Of a stretch of 64,000 bases of DNA, positions 35,657-45,900 are shown in pieces (the stretch's first letter is position 1; each line of letters begins with the position of its first letter). Made by a program: the position numbers and the translations under genes. Source of the DNA: an uncultured Bacteroidales bacterium (lineage in GTDB: Bacteria > Bacteroidota > Bacteroidia > Bacteroidales > Paludibacteraceae); NCBI GenBank assembly GCA_946185835.1, contig CAMHKW010000008.1:1-64000 (forward strand), given 5' to 3'. The notes under the pieces were generated by a model that saw only the letters and a program-made list of their open reading frames with translations, searched no databases and was not told where the DNA came from.

Positions 35657-37450
35657 TTAGGGGATAAGCACTTTCTTGTCGCCTACGATGAAGATACCAC
35701 CGTGAGCATTCTCTTTGCTGACGCGGATACCGAGAACGTTGTAGATGGCAACGTCGGCAGGCAGTGTGTTGAGGTCAACGATGTATTCGAGTCCTTCAGG
35801 ATTGCCCGGCTCTTCGTCTTCCTTCTCAACCAATACGATGTCGGTAGCGTTGAACGCTTCGCCTTCACCCTTGTCGAACTGAACCATGAGTTTTCCTGAA
35901 GCAGCCAGTTTCTGACGCATATCGTCGGTGAGTGCGAGTTCGGCATAGCCTTCGCCGTCGGTCATAGCGCCTTTGTCAGCTATATGGCCGTCATCTTCCC
36001 AAGTGCTCTTCACATTGATAGTGTAGTTAGTGCGGTTAGCCTCTGTGTAGATGCGAACCGACTCAATCTTGCTCCAGTCAACATAGCTGTAGCCTTCTTT
36101 GTAGAGTTCGAGGGTTGTCCATGAGTCAGCCCAGAAGTAACCTGTCCAGATGGTGATGCCTTCTTTGAGCTCTTTGCCTTCGAGAAGCTCTACTTGTGTG
36201 AGGTCGAAGTTGGCACCAACGATCTCGAGTCCGTATTGTTTGAGGCTGTCAACGGCAGCTACGGTGAGGAACTGCTCGAATGTGCCGTCACCATTGATCC
36301 ATGCAGCTTCGCGCGAACCGGCAAGGTGAGCGTAGTTCTCGTTCATCACTTTGAACTCGATACCGTCAGAAGCGTTAGCATAGTGAACAACCAGCTTGTC
36401 GCCTGCCTGAGCGTTAGCGAACTTGTCAGCGTCGAGTTTCAGACTCGTCTCCCATGATATATGTTGCGAGCCTTTCCACAGGTCGGTCTCTACTGTTACT
36501 TGGTCGGGATCGTAGCCAAGCAGGTAGTTGAGAGAGTTCTTGGTGAGCAGTTGAACATTGCCGATAAAGTCGTTGCTTGTTCCCCACTGATAAGCGGCGA
36601 AGCCGTTGGTGAGGATGGTGCCTTGTCCTTCGGCTTGAGGCTTGAACTCGATGATACCCGAACCGCAGTAGTCGAGCACATGTCCCCAAACGGCAAGAAC
36701 GGAGCAGTTCCAGTCAGCTTCGAACTCTTTCAAGCGCAGAGGATTAACATTGTCATAGTGAGTCTGTTCGCCTTCTGCCAAAGGCTCTTTGCGGAACATG
36801 TCAACCCACATGTTGTTGTTGTCGGTACGAGCAACGGCACCTACCATAGGATAAGTCTCGAAGAACACGGTCTGGTCCTCATAAGTGTACGAGCGGCTGG
36901 TGTTGTCCACTGTCAGACCTGCGAAGATAGGATGTGAGCGGCGGTCGAACTTCTCGGTGATACTTGGCGCAAGACCGAGCTGAGCGTTGATAGTCCAGAT
37001 GTCGCCACCTACAACATAACCGCCATTGCCCCAACCGGGAGCATAACCTATACGACCCATGTTGTAAGCAATCATGTTGGCTTGTTTGGTGAGCAGCAAC
37101 TGACCACCCTTCTCTACGAAAGTCTTAACGGCAGCAACAGCGTCGTCGTCGATACCGGCGGCTGCAAGGTTCTCAAGACCTACACGGTCGATGTTGATCC
37201 AGAGGACCTTAACGTCGTCTGACAGACCGGCTTTGAGGTCGGCTACGCTGACGAACGAACCATGGTTTTTGTCGATGTAAGTTGCCTTGAACCAGTTAGC
37301 GGCGTTGCGCTCGGGTTGTTGGTCAACTTCGTTAAACGTTTCTGCCGGGAAGTCATCAACAGATGCTACGGTCAGCAGATAAGCTACTTGTGCGTTAGCT
37401 GTGAAAGCAGCAAACACAAGAGCCAGCGAAAAAAGGAAAAACTTTTTCAT
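35657..37450 (-). CDS. DUF4960 secreted protein with a YNVLG-type C-terminal tag
   Basis: A 597-residue exported protein with a type I signal peptide (AFTANAQ) rather than a lipobox. Residues about 20-305 are a DUF4960 domain closely parallel to the lipoprotein encoded at 40101-41294: shared AANWFK..Y.DKN.G.F, VDRVG, RRSHPI and NSLNYL/NTINYL landmarks. A beta-rich region of about 250 residues follows. The last 30 residues (AIYNVLGIRVSKENAHGG, then IFIVGDKK) resemble secretion/sorting tails of Bacteroidetes. Fructan binding is inferred from the locus. It is the last gene of the susC1 operon, 36 nt after GH32-C. Confidence 0.8.
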   Translation of the reverse strand: MKKFFLFSLALVFAAFTANAQVAYLLTVASVDDFPAETFNEVDQQPERNAANWFKATYIDKNHGSFVSVADLKAGLSDDVKVLWINIDRVGLENLAAAGIDDDAVAAVKTFVEKGGQLLLTKQANMIAYNMGRIGYAPGWGNGGYVVGGDIWTINAQLGLAPSITEKFDRRSHPIFAGLTVDNTSRSYTYEDQTVFFETYPMVGAVARTDNNNMWVDMFRKEPLAEGEQTHYDNVNPLRLKEFEADWNCSVLAVWGHVLDYCGSGIIEFKPQAEGQGTILTNGFAAYQWGTSNDFIGNVQLLTKNSLNYLLGYDPDQVTVETDLWKGSQHISWETSLKLDADKFANAQAGDKLVVHYANASDGIEFKVMNENYAHLAGSREAAWINGDGTFEQFLTVAAVDSLKQYGLEIVGANFDLTQVELLEGKELKEGITIWTGYFWADSWTTLELYKEGYSYVDWSKIESVRIYTEANRTNYTINVKSTWEDDGHIADKGAMTDGEGYAELALTDDMRQKLAASGKLMVQFDKGEGEAFNATDIVLVEKEDEEPGNPEGLEYIVDLNTLPADVAIYNVLGIRVSKENAHGGIFIVGDKKVLIP

Positions 37451-37486
37451 GTGACTGATTTTTTTGGTGAATATTAAGTTGTTTGG

Positions 37487-39805
37487 TTATTTGATATATG
37501 TCTTTTTACCATTCTGAATGAATATACCGCCGTGAGCATCGGCAGGCGATACTTTCATTCCTAAAACGTTGTAGATAGCATCGGTTGTTTGTTCGCCGTT
37601 GCCTGTCAGTTGCTCGAGTGCGCTACCGGTGTTGTCGGCTTCGGGTGTGACGAGGTTATAGCTCTTAGCTTGAACTGTGGTCTCGAGGTTATAAACGTCA
37701 GCGGTGGCTACTTTTGTTTTTGCAGTGGCATAGAGTTCTACACCCTTTTGCACGTTGGCTGCGGGGAAGACACGTATGCTGCTTGCCCATTTGTTGTCGA
37801 CAAAGAGGTCTAACACCGAGTGGTCGAAATAGAGGTGCAGAGAGATGGTGTCGCCGATATTATGTTTGTCGGGCAGCACTGAGGCATAGAGTCCGTCGAA
37901 CACGCCTTTGTCGTTCTCGCGTCGGCTGACATCGCGCATGTCGACAATCACGCGGTTGCCGGCAGGCTCGTAGTATATCTTCATAGCTTTATTGCCATCG
38001 GAGAGCAGACGTATACCTGCGTTGCCGCCACCCACTACGAATCTGACATCGACTTCCACTTGCATGCCGTCGGTCACGTTGTCGACAGCTTGTGTGCCCT
38101 GAAGTTCGATGTCGGTGGCGGTGTAGCATTGGCTTGTTCGGAGTGCTGTTAGTCCTTCGTATGGTTTTTGCAGCAATGTGCCGTCTTCGGTGAGTGACCA
38201 TTCCCGCGGCAGCGAGTAGTTATGTGCCCAGCCCATGTCGTAGTTGGCGGCAGAGGAGAGTTTGTCGGGCACGATACCCAAGGCTATCGTCTTGCCGTCG
38301 ACTTGGCAAATCGAGGGCGAGAGCATTCCGTATCCTTCGCGTGCCATGCCCGAGAGCTCGACGGTGCGTGGGGTAGCGTTGTCGGGCACGAACTGTCCGC
38401 TCGGATTGATAGTGCCTACCCAATAGATGGTGCGCACACCGCTGTTAGAGCCGAGGGGTGTTACGGTGAACAGCCATTTGTCGCCTATCTTAGTGAGGTT
38501 AGGCATCTCGAAGAAAGTGCCTGAGTTAGCAGCATCGGTGCCGCTGTAGAACAGTGTGCCGTCGTTAGTGAGCGAGCCGTTGGCATTGAAAGCATGCAGT
38601 GTAGCTACGCCCACGCCGTTTTTGCTCGAACCTACTATCATGTAAGCTTTGTCGCCATTGCGGAAGAAATAGGGGTCGCGGAAGTCGTCGGTAAGTCCTG
38701 CGGGACGGCCATTGATGCGTGGGTTGTTGTCGGCCTTTGTCCATTCCACAAGGTCGTCGTCAGGCATGGCGAAGTCGATGGTGGCGCGTGCGTTATCCAC
38801 GCCGGTGTAGGTTATCCAAGGCTTGCCGCCGGTGAGTTGTTCGTCACGGAAGACGCACCCCGACCAGCAACCTTTAATGTCGTAACTCTCTGACGGAGCG
38901 ACAGCGATAGGTAACTCGTCCCAACCGCAGAGGTCTTCTGAGACGAGGTGTCCCCAATGAAGACGTGCCATATAAGGTCCGTTAGGGTTCTTTTGGAAGA
39001 AGAGGTGGTACTTGCCATCGGCATATACGAGTCCGTGAGTCTCGTTGGTCCAACCCATCATGGGCATGCCGTGGAAATGCGGGTGCAGGTTGTTCTTGTA
39101 GAAGGCATCTTGCGGGAAGATGAGGTCGGCCGGGTTGTCGGCAGTGTTGTCGGCAATCCGGTCGGCTGACCATATATGGTTGTCGATGCGTATGTCGTCG
39201 ATAAGTCCGTTGAACAGGTTGATGATAAACGACGAGAAGGTGAGTGTCTTCTGCTCTTTGCCTATGAGCATGGTGCCGTTGCCGGCAGAGAGGGAGTTCA
39301 TCGTTTTGCCTTCGGCGATAAGCTCACCGTTGTTGTACATTTTTATCTGGCGAGCAGTGACATCGAGTGTGACGACGATATGGTTCCATTGGTATTTGGG
39401 CAGCAGCCGGTCGGCATCGAGCGACTGTTTCCATCCGTCGGAGTAACATTCGAATCGGAGGTTACCTTGCGATGAGAGTCGGATGGCGAATCCGGTATGG
39501 TCGGTCTCGTTGATGGTCTCGATGATCGACGAGTATGCATTCTCTGCCTCCATGGCGTTCATCATGGGGTAGGTCTCGACAGCGCACCATAGTGATATGG
39601 TCTGCTGCGTGGTGCTTACCGATTCGGCATCGTAGTTCTTCTTCAGATACGAGGTGTAGCCATTAAGGCGCAGTGCGTTGCCGCGTGCACCCGGCATCAC
39701 GATAGCACCGGTGACACCTGTAGCCTCGTCTAAGGGGAAATGGATGTCGGCACTTGCCAGTTGGCAAATGGCTGCTAATAGCAATAGTGTGAGAGTTTTT
39801 TTCAT
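37487..39805 (-). CDS. GH32-C: LamG-domain GH32 protein with an altered nucleophile motif
   Basis: A 772-residue exported protein. A signal peptide (CQLASAD) is followed by a concanavalin/laminin-G-like domain (about 20-235) and then a GH32 propeller and beta-sandwich. The nucleophile motif, normally WMNDPNG, reads WTNETHG, so Glu255 stands where the catalytic Asp should be. The other catalytic positions are kept: FRDP with Asp377 and FFEMPN with Glu433. The chain ends with the tail AIYNVLGMKV...HGGIFIQNGKK, shared with the next gene. It could be an active member of a variant GH32 subgroup or a fructan-binding pseudoenzyme. It lies in the susC1 operon, about 295 nt after the preceding gene. 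Confidence 0.87.
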   Translation of the reverse strand: MKKTLTLLLLAAICQLASADIHFPLDEATGVTGAIVMPGARGNALRLNGYTSYLKKNYDAESVSTTQQTISLWCAVETYPMMNAMEAENAYSSIIETINETDHTGFAIRLSSQGNLRFECYSDGWKQSLDADRLLPKYQWNHIVVTLDVTARQIKMYNNGELIAEGKTMNSLSAGNGTMLIGKEQKTLTFSSFIINLFNGLIDDIRIDNHIWSADRIADNTADNPADLIFPQDAFYKNNLHPHFHGMPMMGWTNETHGLVYADGKYHLFFQKNPNGPYMARLHWGHLVSEDLCGWDELPIAVAPSESYDIKGCWSGCVFRDEQLTGGKPWITYTGVDNARATIDFAMPDDDLVEWTKADNNPRINGRPAGLTDDFRDPYFFRNGDKAYMIVGSSKNGVGVATLHAFNANGSLTNDGTLFYSGTDAANSGTFFEMPNLTKIGDKWLFTVTPLGSNSGVRTIYWVGTINPSGQFVPDNATPRTVELSGMAREGYGMLSPSICQVDGKTIALGIVPDKLSSAANYDMGWAHNYSLPREWSLTEDGTLLQKPYEGLTALRTSQCYTATDIELQGTQAVDNVTDGMQVEVDVRFVVGGGNAGIRLLSDGNKAMKIYYEPAGNRVIVDMRDVSRRENDKGVFDGLYASVLPDKHNIGDTISLHLYFDHSVLDLFVDNKWASSIRVFPAANVQKGVELYATAKTKVATADVYNLETTVQAKSYNLVTPEADNTGSALEQLTGNGEQTTDAIYNVLGMKVSPADAHGGIFIQNGKKTYIK

Positions 39806-39827
39806 GACTATGTTGTGATAGTTGAAT

Positions 39828-40092
39828 ACATAAGACGAGTCGGAGCCTCGTTTGTCAGTTGAATTCGAAGTCTCGTTTGTCAGTTGAATTCATGAGACGA
39901 GTCGGAGCCTCGTCTCTACGGGGGGGCAGTTGAATTCATGAGACGAGTCGAAGCCTCGTCTCTACGGGGTGGGGGAACAATACGAGGGTGGGGAAACAAT
40001 ATGTAAGTAGAACGTTGGCGGTCAGCTGTAAGCTTGCGGTCAGCTGTAAGCCTTGCGCTCACATGTAAGCCTTGCGCTTACAGCTGACCGCT
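39828..40092. repeat. Hairpin repeats and a 16-bp-arm inverted repeat between two operon genes
   Basis: The gap holds one degraded (39832) and two intact (39894, 39940) copies of the GAGACGAGtcg.agcCTCGTCTC hairpin separated by cagttgaattcat. It also holds gcggtcagctgtaagc twice (40018-40033 and 40036-40051), whose exact reverse complement is at 40076-40091, giving a strong hairpin. The hairpin could partly stop or process the operon transcript. It has no clear T-run, and no promoter motif is seen. Confidence 0.8.
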
Positions 40093-40100
40093 GATATTGT

Positions 40101-41294
40101 TTAGTCGTGCAGTTTGTGCAAGTAGTTGATAGTGTTTTCGGTCAGGAGCTCTATATTTCTCTGATACATGTTGTCTTGGTTGTTCTGGTGGAACTCGTAA
40201 GCCGACAGACCATTAGCGATGATAGTACCTTTGTATTCGCTTGTCGGACCAAATTCTACGATACCTGCGCAGCAGTAGTCAACTACCTGTCCCCAAGTAC
40301 CGAGGACGGTTGAAGTAGTGGCGTCTTCGAAGTTCTTTATCACGTTCGGGTCGCCGGGGAAGCCGTACGCGTTGCAGTCCCACATGCAGTTGTGGTCTTC
40401 GCGGTGTCCACCCACACCTAAGAGCGGATAGCTCTCGTGGGTGTAGAAAGTAGTGTTGGCCTCCAAGAGTTGGTAGATGGGGTGTGAGCGGTGGTCGTAG
40501 GTACCGATACCGATGTTGGCATTGACGCACCATGTGTCGTCGCCTACGCCTCCTTCGCCATCGCCAAAGAGCCCGGGTGCATACTTCTCGTCGATACGTC
40601 CGATGGCGTTAACAAGCTGTGTTGCCATCTTGGCAAAGAAGAAGTTACCACCTTCAGCCAAGTACTTGAGCATACCCTGTCGGTTTTCTTCGAGTACGAT
40701 GTCGATAGGCAGGTTCTGCCAGCCGGCACCTATACCTACGCGGTCGACGATGATGAAGACGACGCTGTAGTCGTTGACAGAGAGCGAGCGCAGGTCGGAA
40801 GCCGAGATAAAGGCACCATTGTTTTTGTCGACATAGTTTTGTTTGAACCAATTGGCAGCTGCCACTTCGTCGTCGTCGGGCAGAGCCTCGGGGTCGGCAG
40901 CGAGCAGGAGCATAGCCGGTACGGGTTGCGACTCGGGTTCGATATAGAAACTGACGGTAACACCTTGTGAGATACCTTTGTCGGTGATGACGCGGATGAG
41001 GTAGGTGATAGTCTCAGCCACCGGAGCTCGGGCTATGAGATAGCTCGTTGTGGGCCCGTCGGTCTCGGTGAAGGTGCCATCGTTTTGGCAAACGACTTGC
41101 AGAGCAAGCACGTTTTCGTTCTCGGGCAGTTGCCATGTCAGAGTCACGGCACGCTCTACCGCACTCCACGAGAGGTTAGTCACGTCAGCGATGTCGCTGC
41201 TCGGACCGGTGGGTTGCACGGTGTTGTTGCCGCAAGACATGAACAGAGAGATAGTGGCGGCAACGGCAAGTATTATTGAAAATAACTTTTTCAT
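40101..41294 (-). CDS. DUF4960 surface lipoprotein
   Basis: A 397-residue lipoprotein (LFMSCGN, Cys21). A fibronectin-III-like segment (about 38-120: VTNLSWSAVERAVTLTWQLP) is followed by a DUF4960 domain (about 130-397: AANWFKQNYVDKNNGAF, VDRVGIG, GGNFFFAK, TYDHRSHPIYQ, NTINYLHKL). It lies 33 nt after susD1, so it takes the place that SusE/SusF-like or BT1761-like glycan-binding lipoproteins hold in other loci. It most likely binds fructan at the cell surface. The domain is clearly paralogous to the one at 35657-37450. Confidence 0.85.
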   Translation of the reverse strand: MKKLFSIILAVAATISLFMSCGNNTVQPTGPSSDIADVTNLSWSAVERAVTLTWQLPENENVLALQVVCQNDGTFTETDGPTTSYLIARAPVAETITYLIRVITDKGISQGVTVSFYIEPESQPVPAMLLLAADPEALPDDDEVAAANWFKQNYVDKNNGAFISASDLRSLSVNDYSVVFIIVDRVGIGAGWQNLPIDIVLEENRQGMLKYLAEGGNFFFAKMATQLVNAIGRIDEKYAPGLFGDGEGGVGDDTWCVNANIGIGTYDHRSHPIYQLLEANTTFYTHESYPLLGVGGHREDHNCMWDCNAYGFPGDPNVIKNFEDATTSTVLGTWGQVVDYCCAGIVEFGPTSEYKGTIIANGLSAYEFHQNNQDNMYQRNIELLTENTINYLHKLHD

Positions 41295-41327
41295 ATTACA
41301 AGAAAGTTAGGAGTTTGACATATTATG

Positions 41328-42977
41328 TTACTCAGCGATGTCGCCATACAGTCCGTTGGCATTTCTCACTTCGTCGATAGGCAGAGGCAAGAATATCTTG
41401 TCTTGGGTCATAGTAGCGCCGGCGAGGTAAGCTCTGATTGAAGCCTCCGACTGATAGTATTCGTTCATCACTTCTACCACGTTGCCCCAACGGCAGAGGT
41501 CGAACCAGCGGTTGCCTTCCATGGCGAGTTCGAGTCGGCGCTCCATGCGTACGGCTTTGCGGGCATAGTCTTGCGTCCAACCGGCTGCTGGATATCCGGC
41601 TACGTAGTAGTTAGCCTTGGTGGGGTCGAGGTCTTGCGGAGTATAAGTAGCACTAACCGAGCGTGATGCTTTCTGACGAACCTCGTTGATGAGAGTACGA
41701 GCACCTTCGAGGTCGCTGCCGGTCTCGATGAGTGCCTCAGCCTTCAGCAGAAGGATGTCGGCATAACGGATAAGGCAGAAGTTGAGTCCGCTGGCACCCC
41801 AAGGGAAGCCTTGCACCATGTCGGGCGAAGAGGGGTCGATAAGTCCTTTCTTGCCCGAGAACTCGCCGTATACATCGTAGGCACGGCACCAACCGAGGGT
41901 GTAGGTGTGTCCGCGGAAAGGCATGCCGATACGGCCTACGGTAAGGTCCAGACGCGGGTCTACGTTGCCCGTGTAGCTGCCGTCAACCTTCACGGAGTTG
42001 AAGTCGTCAAGGAAAGGCAGGCCGTTGGCATCGGTGCGGAAAGCATTGACAAGGTTCTGACTGCCAAGGAAGAAGTCGTCGCCATTGCCGAAGAGGTTGC
42101 CGTCAGAATAGGTGGTGTTAAGCAGGTTCGACCAGTTGATATGTGCGTTGTTGTTGGCAGTAGAGAACTGAATAGCCATGATCGACTCCTTCTGATTATT
42201 GAATTCGATCTTCGACATGTCGGCGAAGTTCTGATACAGCTCGTACTTACCCGAACCGATAACATAGTCGGCATATTCGATTACGTCAGCCCAGGTAGAG
42301 GTGTAGGCGCTCACCTTAGCCATCAGAGCGGCAGCCACATACTTGTTGAAGCGTCCGGCTTGTGCTTGAGTGGCAGGCAGGTCGTTGTAAGCCTGTCGCA
42401 GGTCTTGCTTGATGAAGTCGAAAATCTGGTCGCGTGTGTATTGGTCGTAGCGTGCGGCGTTGGGGTCGTCGTCTTGTGTGAAATAGGGTATGCGTTCGAA
42501 GATACGTATAAGGTCGAAGTAATACCACGCACGCAGTATTCGCAGTTCGCCGAGCAGTGCATCTTTGTTGTCGATATTGGCATTCTGAATGCCGCGCCAT
42601 GCCTGATGAACACGCGAGATGGCGAAGTAGTTGTTTTGCCATTTGTTGAGGCAGCTTACGTTGTCGCTCAGCAGGTTCGAGACCTCGAGTTGGTGAATGT
42701 TGGCTTCCATTGTTACGCCGCCCCCACCTTTGTAAGCATCATCGGAACGGACGTCGAAAATCCAGTTGGTCGACGGACCGGCAAACGCCTCGTTGTTGCC
42801 AAAGTAATGTGCCTCGAGTCCGGCGTATGCCGATGCCAAAAGCCCTTCTATCGACTCTTCGCTGAGCTGTGCTGAGGTGAACTCGCCATAAGGCTCGGTG
42901 TTGAGGAAGTCGTCGCACGAGCTTAGCAGCACCACGGCGGCACAGAGGATACTGAGAATATAATGATTGCTTTTCAT
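41328..42977 (-). CDS. SusD1: SusD/RagB family glycan-binding lipoprotein
   Basis: A 549-residue lipoprotein with the typical SSCDDFLNTEPYG start. FDVRSDDAYKGGGG, RILRAWYYFDLIRIF, RYADILLLKAEALIETG and ERRLELAMEGNRWFDLCRWG mark the SusD family. It shares these blocks and the VRSDDAYKGG motif with SusD2 but is otherwise well diverged, so the two may prefer different fructan linkages or lengths. It starts 14 nt after susC1. Confidence 0.95.
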   Translation of the reverse strand: MKSNHYILSILCAAVVLLSSCDDFLNTEPYGEFTSAQLSEESIEGLLASAYAGLEAHYFGNNEAFAGPSTNWIFDVRSDDAYKGGGGVTMEANIHQLEVSNLLSDNVSCLNKWQNNYFAISRVHQAWRGIQNANIDNKDALLGELRILRAWYYFDLIRIFERIPYFTQDDDPNAARYDQYTRDQIFDFIKQDLRQAYNDLPATQAQAGRFNKYVAAALMAKVSAYTSTWADVIEYADYVIGSGKYELYQNFADMSKIEFNNQKESIMAIQFSTANNNAHINWSNLLNTTYSDGNLFGNGDDFFLGSQNLVNAFRTDANGLPFLDDFNSVKVDGSYTGNVDPRLDLTVGRIGMPFRGHTYTLGWCRAYDVYGEFSGKKGLIDPSSPDMVQGFPWGASGLNFCLIRYADILLLKAEALIETGSDLEGARTLINEVRQKASRSVSATYTPQDLDPTKANYYVAGYPAAGWTQDYARKAVRMERRLELAMEGNRWFDLCRWGNVVEVMNEYYQSEASIRAYLAGATMTQDKIFLPLPIDEVRNANGLYGDIAE

Positions 42978-42991
42978 AATTGTAGTAGTTT

Positions 42992-45900
42992 TTAGAAGTT
43001 AAGATTCAGTCCGAGTGAGAAGCTGCGCGAACGCGGGTATGGTCCGTTGTCGATACGTGCTCCGTAGCCGCCGAGAGGCAGTTCGGGGTCGAGTCCGCTA
43101 TAGCCTGTGAGGGTGAATACGTTTTCTACTTGACAGAAGACGCCGATGTTCTGTGCGTGCAGTGCGTCGACAGCTTTCTTCGGCAGGTCGTAGTTGAGTT
43201 TCAGATATTTCATCTTCAGATACGAGCCGTTTTCGATGTAGTAAGTCGACATGCGCATCTCGTTGTTGTTGTCGACAGCGGTGAGAGCGGGCACGGTGGC
43301 AGAGGTGTTAGTAGGAGTCCAAGCGTCAAGCACTGAGATGCCGCGGTTGGTCGATACACCACCATAACTCATGAAGTCTAACTGACGTTTGGTAGTGTTG
43401 TAGATGTCGAAGCCGAGTTCTGAGTTGAAGAACATCGACAGTGTCAGTCCTTTCCATTTGAAGTCGAGGTTCAGACCCATTGTCACAGCGGGGTTGGGGT
43501 CGCCTATTATCTGCTGGTCTTTCTCGTCGATGACGCCATCGGCTACTATATCTTTGTACATCAGTCGTCCGGGTGCAGCGCCTGTCTGTGTGGCGTGCGA
43601 GGCTACCTGTGCTGCATCTTGGAAGATGCCTTCTACTACATAACCGTAGTACACACCCATCGGTTGTCCTTCGATGAGGCGGTAGTCGCCCCCGAGTTGA
43701 GTGACGAAGTCGTTGAGGCGAACGACGGTGTTCTTATAGTGTGCGATGTTGAACGAAGCGTTCCACGAGAAGTCGTTGTATTTTGGGCTGTTGTAGTTGA
43801 GAATGAACTCCACACCCATGTTTCGCATGTCGCCGGTGTTGCGCCAAACGGCAGCGTTCTCGCCTGCTACCGAGAGTGTAGGAGGCACGGTGAGCATGTC
43901 TTTGGTGTCTTTCAGATACCAGTCGAGTGATGCGGTGATGTCGCCGCGCAGGAAGGTCATGTCGAGTCCGACGTTGGTCTGCATGGTGGTCTCCCATTTG
44001 AGGTCTTGGTTGCCGCTCTTGGCTACTACCACACCTGCTGCTGTTGCCGAGTTGGTGCCGTTGAAGTCGTAAGCTGCATTGCCTTGCGAGTAGGCGTATG
44101 TCGACCAAGTGGCGTAGTTGTCGGAGATGGCAGCGTTACCGTTCTCGCCCCAGCCGATACGCAGCTTAGCGTCGGAAAGGACGTCGTTGCGGGGGTAGAA
44201 GTCTTCCTCGGTGAAGCGCCATGCAGCCGAGAAAGCGGGGAACCAGCCGTGGTTCTTGGCGCCATACAGACGCGAAGTGGCATCACGACGAACAGTGGCT
44301 GAGATAAGGTAGCGGTCGGCATAGTTGTAGTCAACCTTGCCGAAGACGGAGAAGAGACGCCATTCAGCTATGCCGCCACCGTTGGTCTGTGTACCTTCGC
44401 CGGCGTTAAGAATCATGTAGTTGGCATCTTCGAAGGCATATTGGTTGCGCCATGCGCTTACGTCTTGGAACTTATAACCTATGGTCTCGGTACCGAGCAA
44501 TGCATTGAAGCGGTGTTTGCCCCATTGGTTGGCGTAGGCAGCGGTGTTCGACCATGTCCATGTGTCGCCCTGACCGTATGCGCGACTGAGTGCCGACACG
44601 TCGCTGGGCTCTACCTTGCGTGTGTGCACGTTGTTGAAGTACTGAAGGTGCTCGATACCGATGTTCGACTTGATGGTCAGACCTTTTACCGGGTAGATTT
44701 CGATGTATGCATTACCGAAGATACGCCAGCTGTCGTTTTTGTTGTCTCGACCGTTATAGAGCTGGTGTACGGGGTTGGCGATGTCCGACGAAGCGAGTTG
44801 CATAGGGCTGGTGTAGTTGCCGTTGCTGTCGAAGACGGGAATGGCGGGGTGTTGACGCATGGCGGTGTAAGGTATACCGCGGTCTTCGCCGGTGGAGTAG
44901 CCGTTGTCGCTCCACTGAGCTACCATAAGGTTCTCGCCCACGCCTACGTATTTGCCTATCTTATAGTTGCTGTTCAGACGAACGTTAAATCGGCGATAGT
45001 AAGTGTCGGTTATCAGACCGTCTTGGTTGATGTAGTTACCCGAGAAGAAGACATTACCTTTCTCGCTTGCGTGCGACACGCTTGCCGAGACGTTGTGTGT
45101 CCATGCCTGGCGGTAGACGGCGTCTTGCCAGTCGGTGTCGGCAGAGCGGACGGTACCTTCTGAATTCAGATAATAGAGTAGTTTCGGAGTGGCGCCATTG
45201 CCGTAGAAAGGATGCGAAGGAGTGAGACCTGCGTTGAGGTTAGCAGCCCAATAGGCTTCGCCCCATTGCTGTGCGTTGAGCGTCTGATAACGCTTGGCGA
45301 TAGTCTGAAGGGTGGCAGCGTAGTTGAGGCTGACGTTGAGGCGGTCGCCTTTGGCTTTCTTGGTGGTGATGATGATGACGCCGTTGGCGGCACGTGAACC
45401 ATAGATAGAAGCCGACGAGGCATCTTTCAGTACTTGTATCGACTCGATGTCTGCTTGGTTGAGCGATGCGATGTTCTCTGTGGTAGGCACTCCGTCGATG
45501 ACGTATAGCGGGTCGGTGCCGTTGATAGAACTCATACCGCGGATACGTATGCTACCCGCACCACCCGGAGCTGCATCGGTGGTAATCTGCACACCTGGCA
45601 GACGACCTTGCATCGAGGCAAGAACCGAAGCGTCAGCTTCGCTGGTAGCGCCCGACATGTCCATAACAGCTACGGCGCCCGTGAGGTCTGCTTTACGCTG
45701 AGTGGTATAACCGGTAACGACGACTTCTTCGAGAACCTCGGTGTCTTCGCGAAGAACGATGTTCATCGTTGCCGAAGCGGGAAGTGTTTGCGACTTGTAG
45801 CCGATATACGACACCGTGATGTTGGCACCTGCGGCTACGGTGAGTTGGAAGTTACCATCAAAGTCGGTGATGGTGCCGTTGGTCGTGCCTTCTTCGAGAA

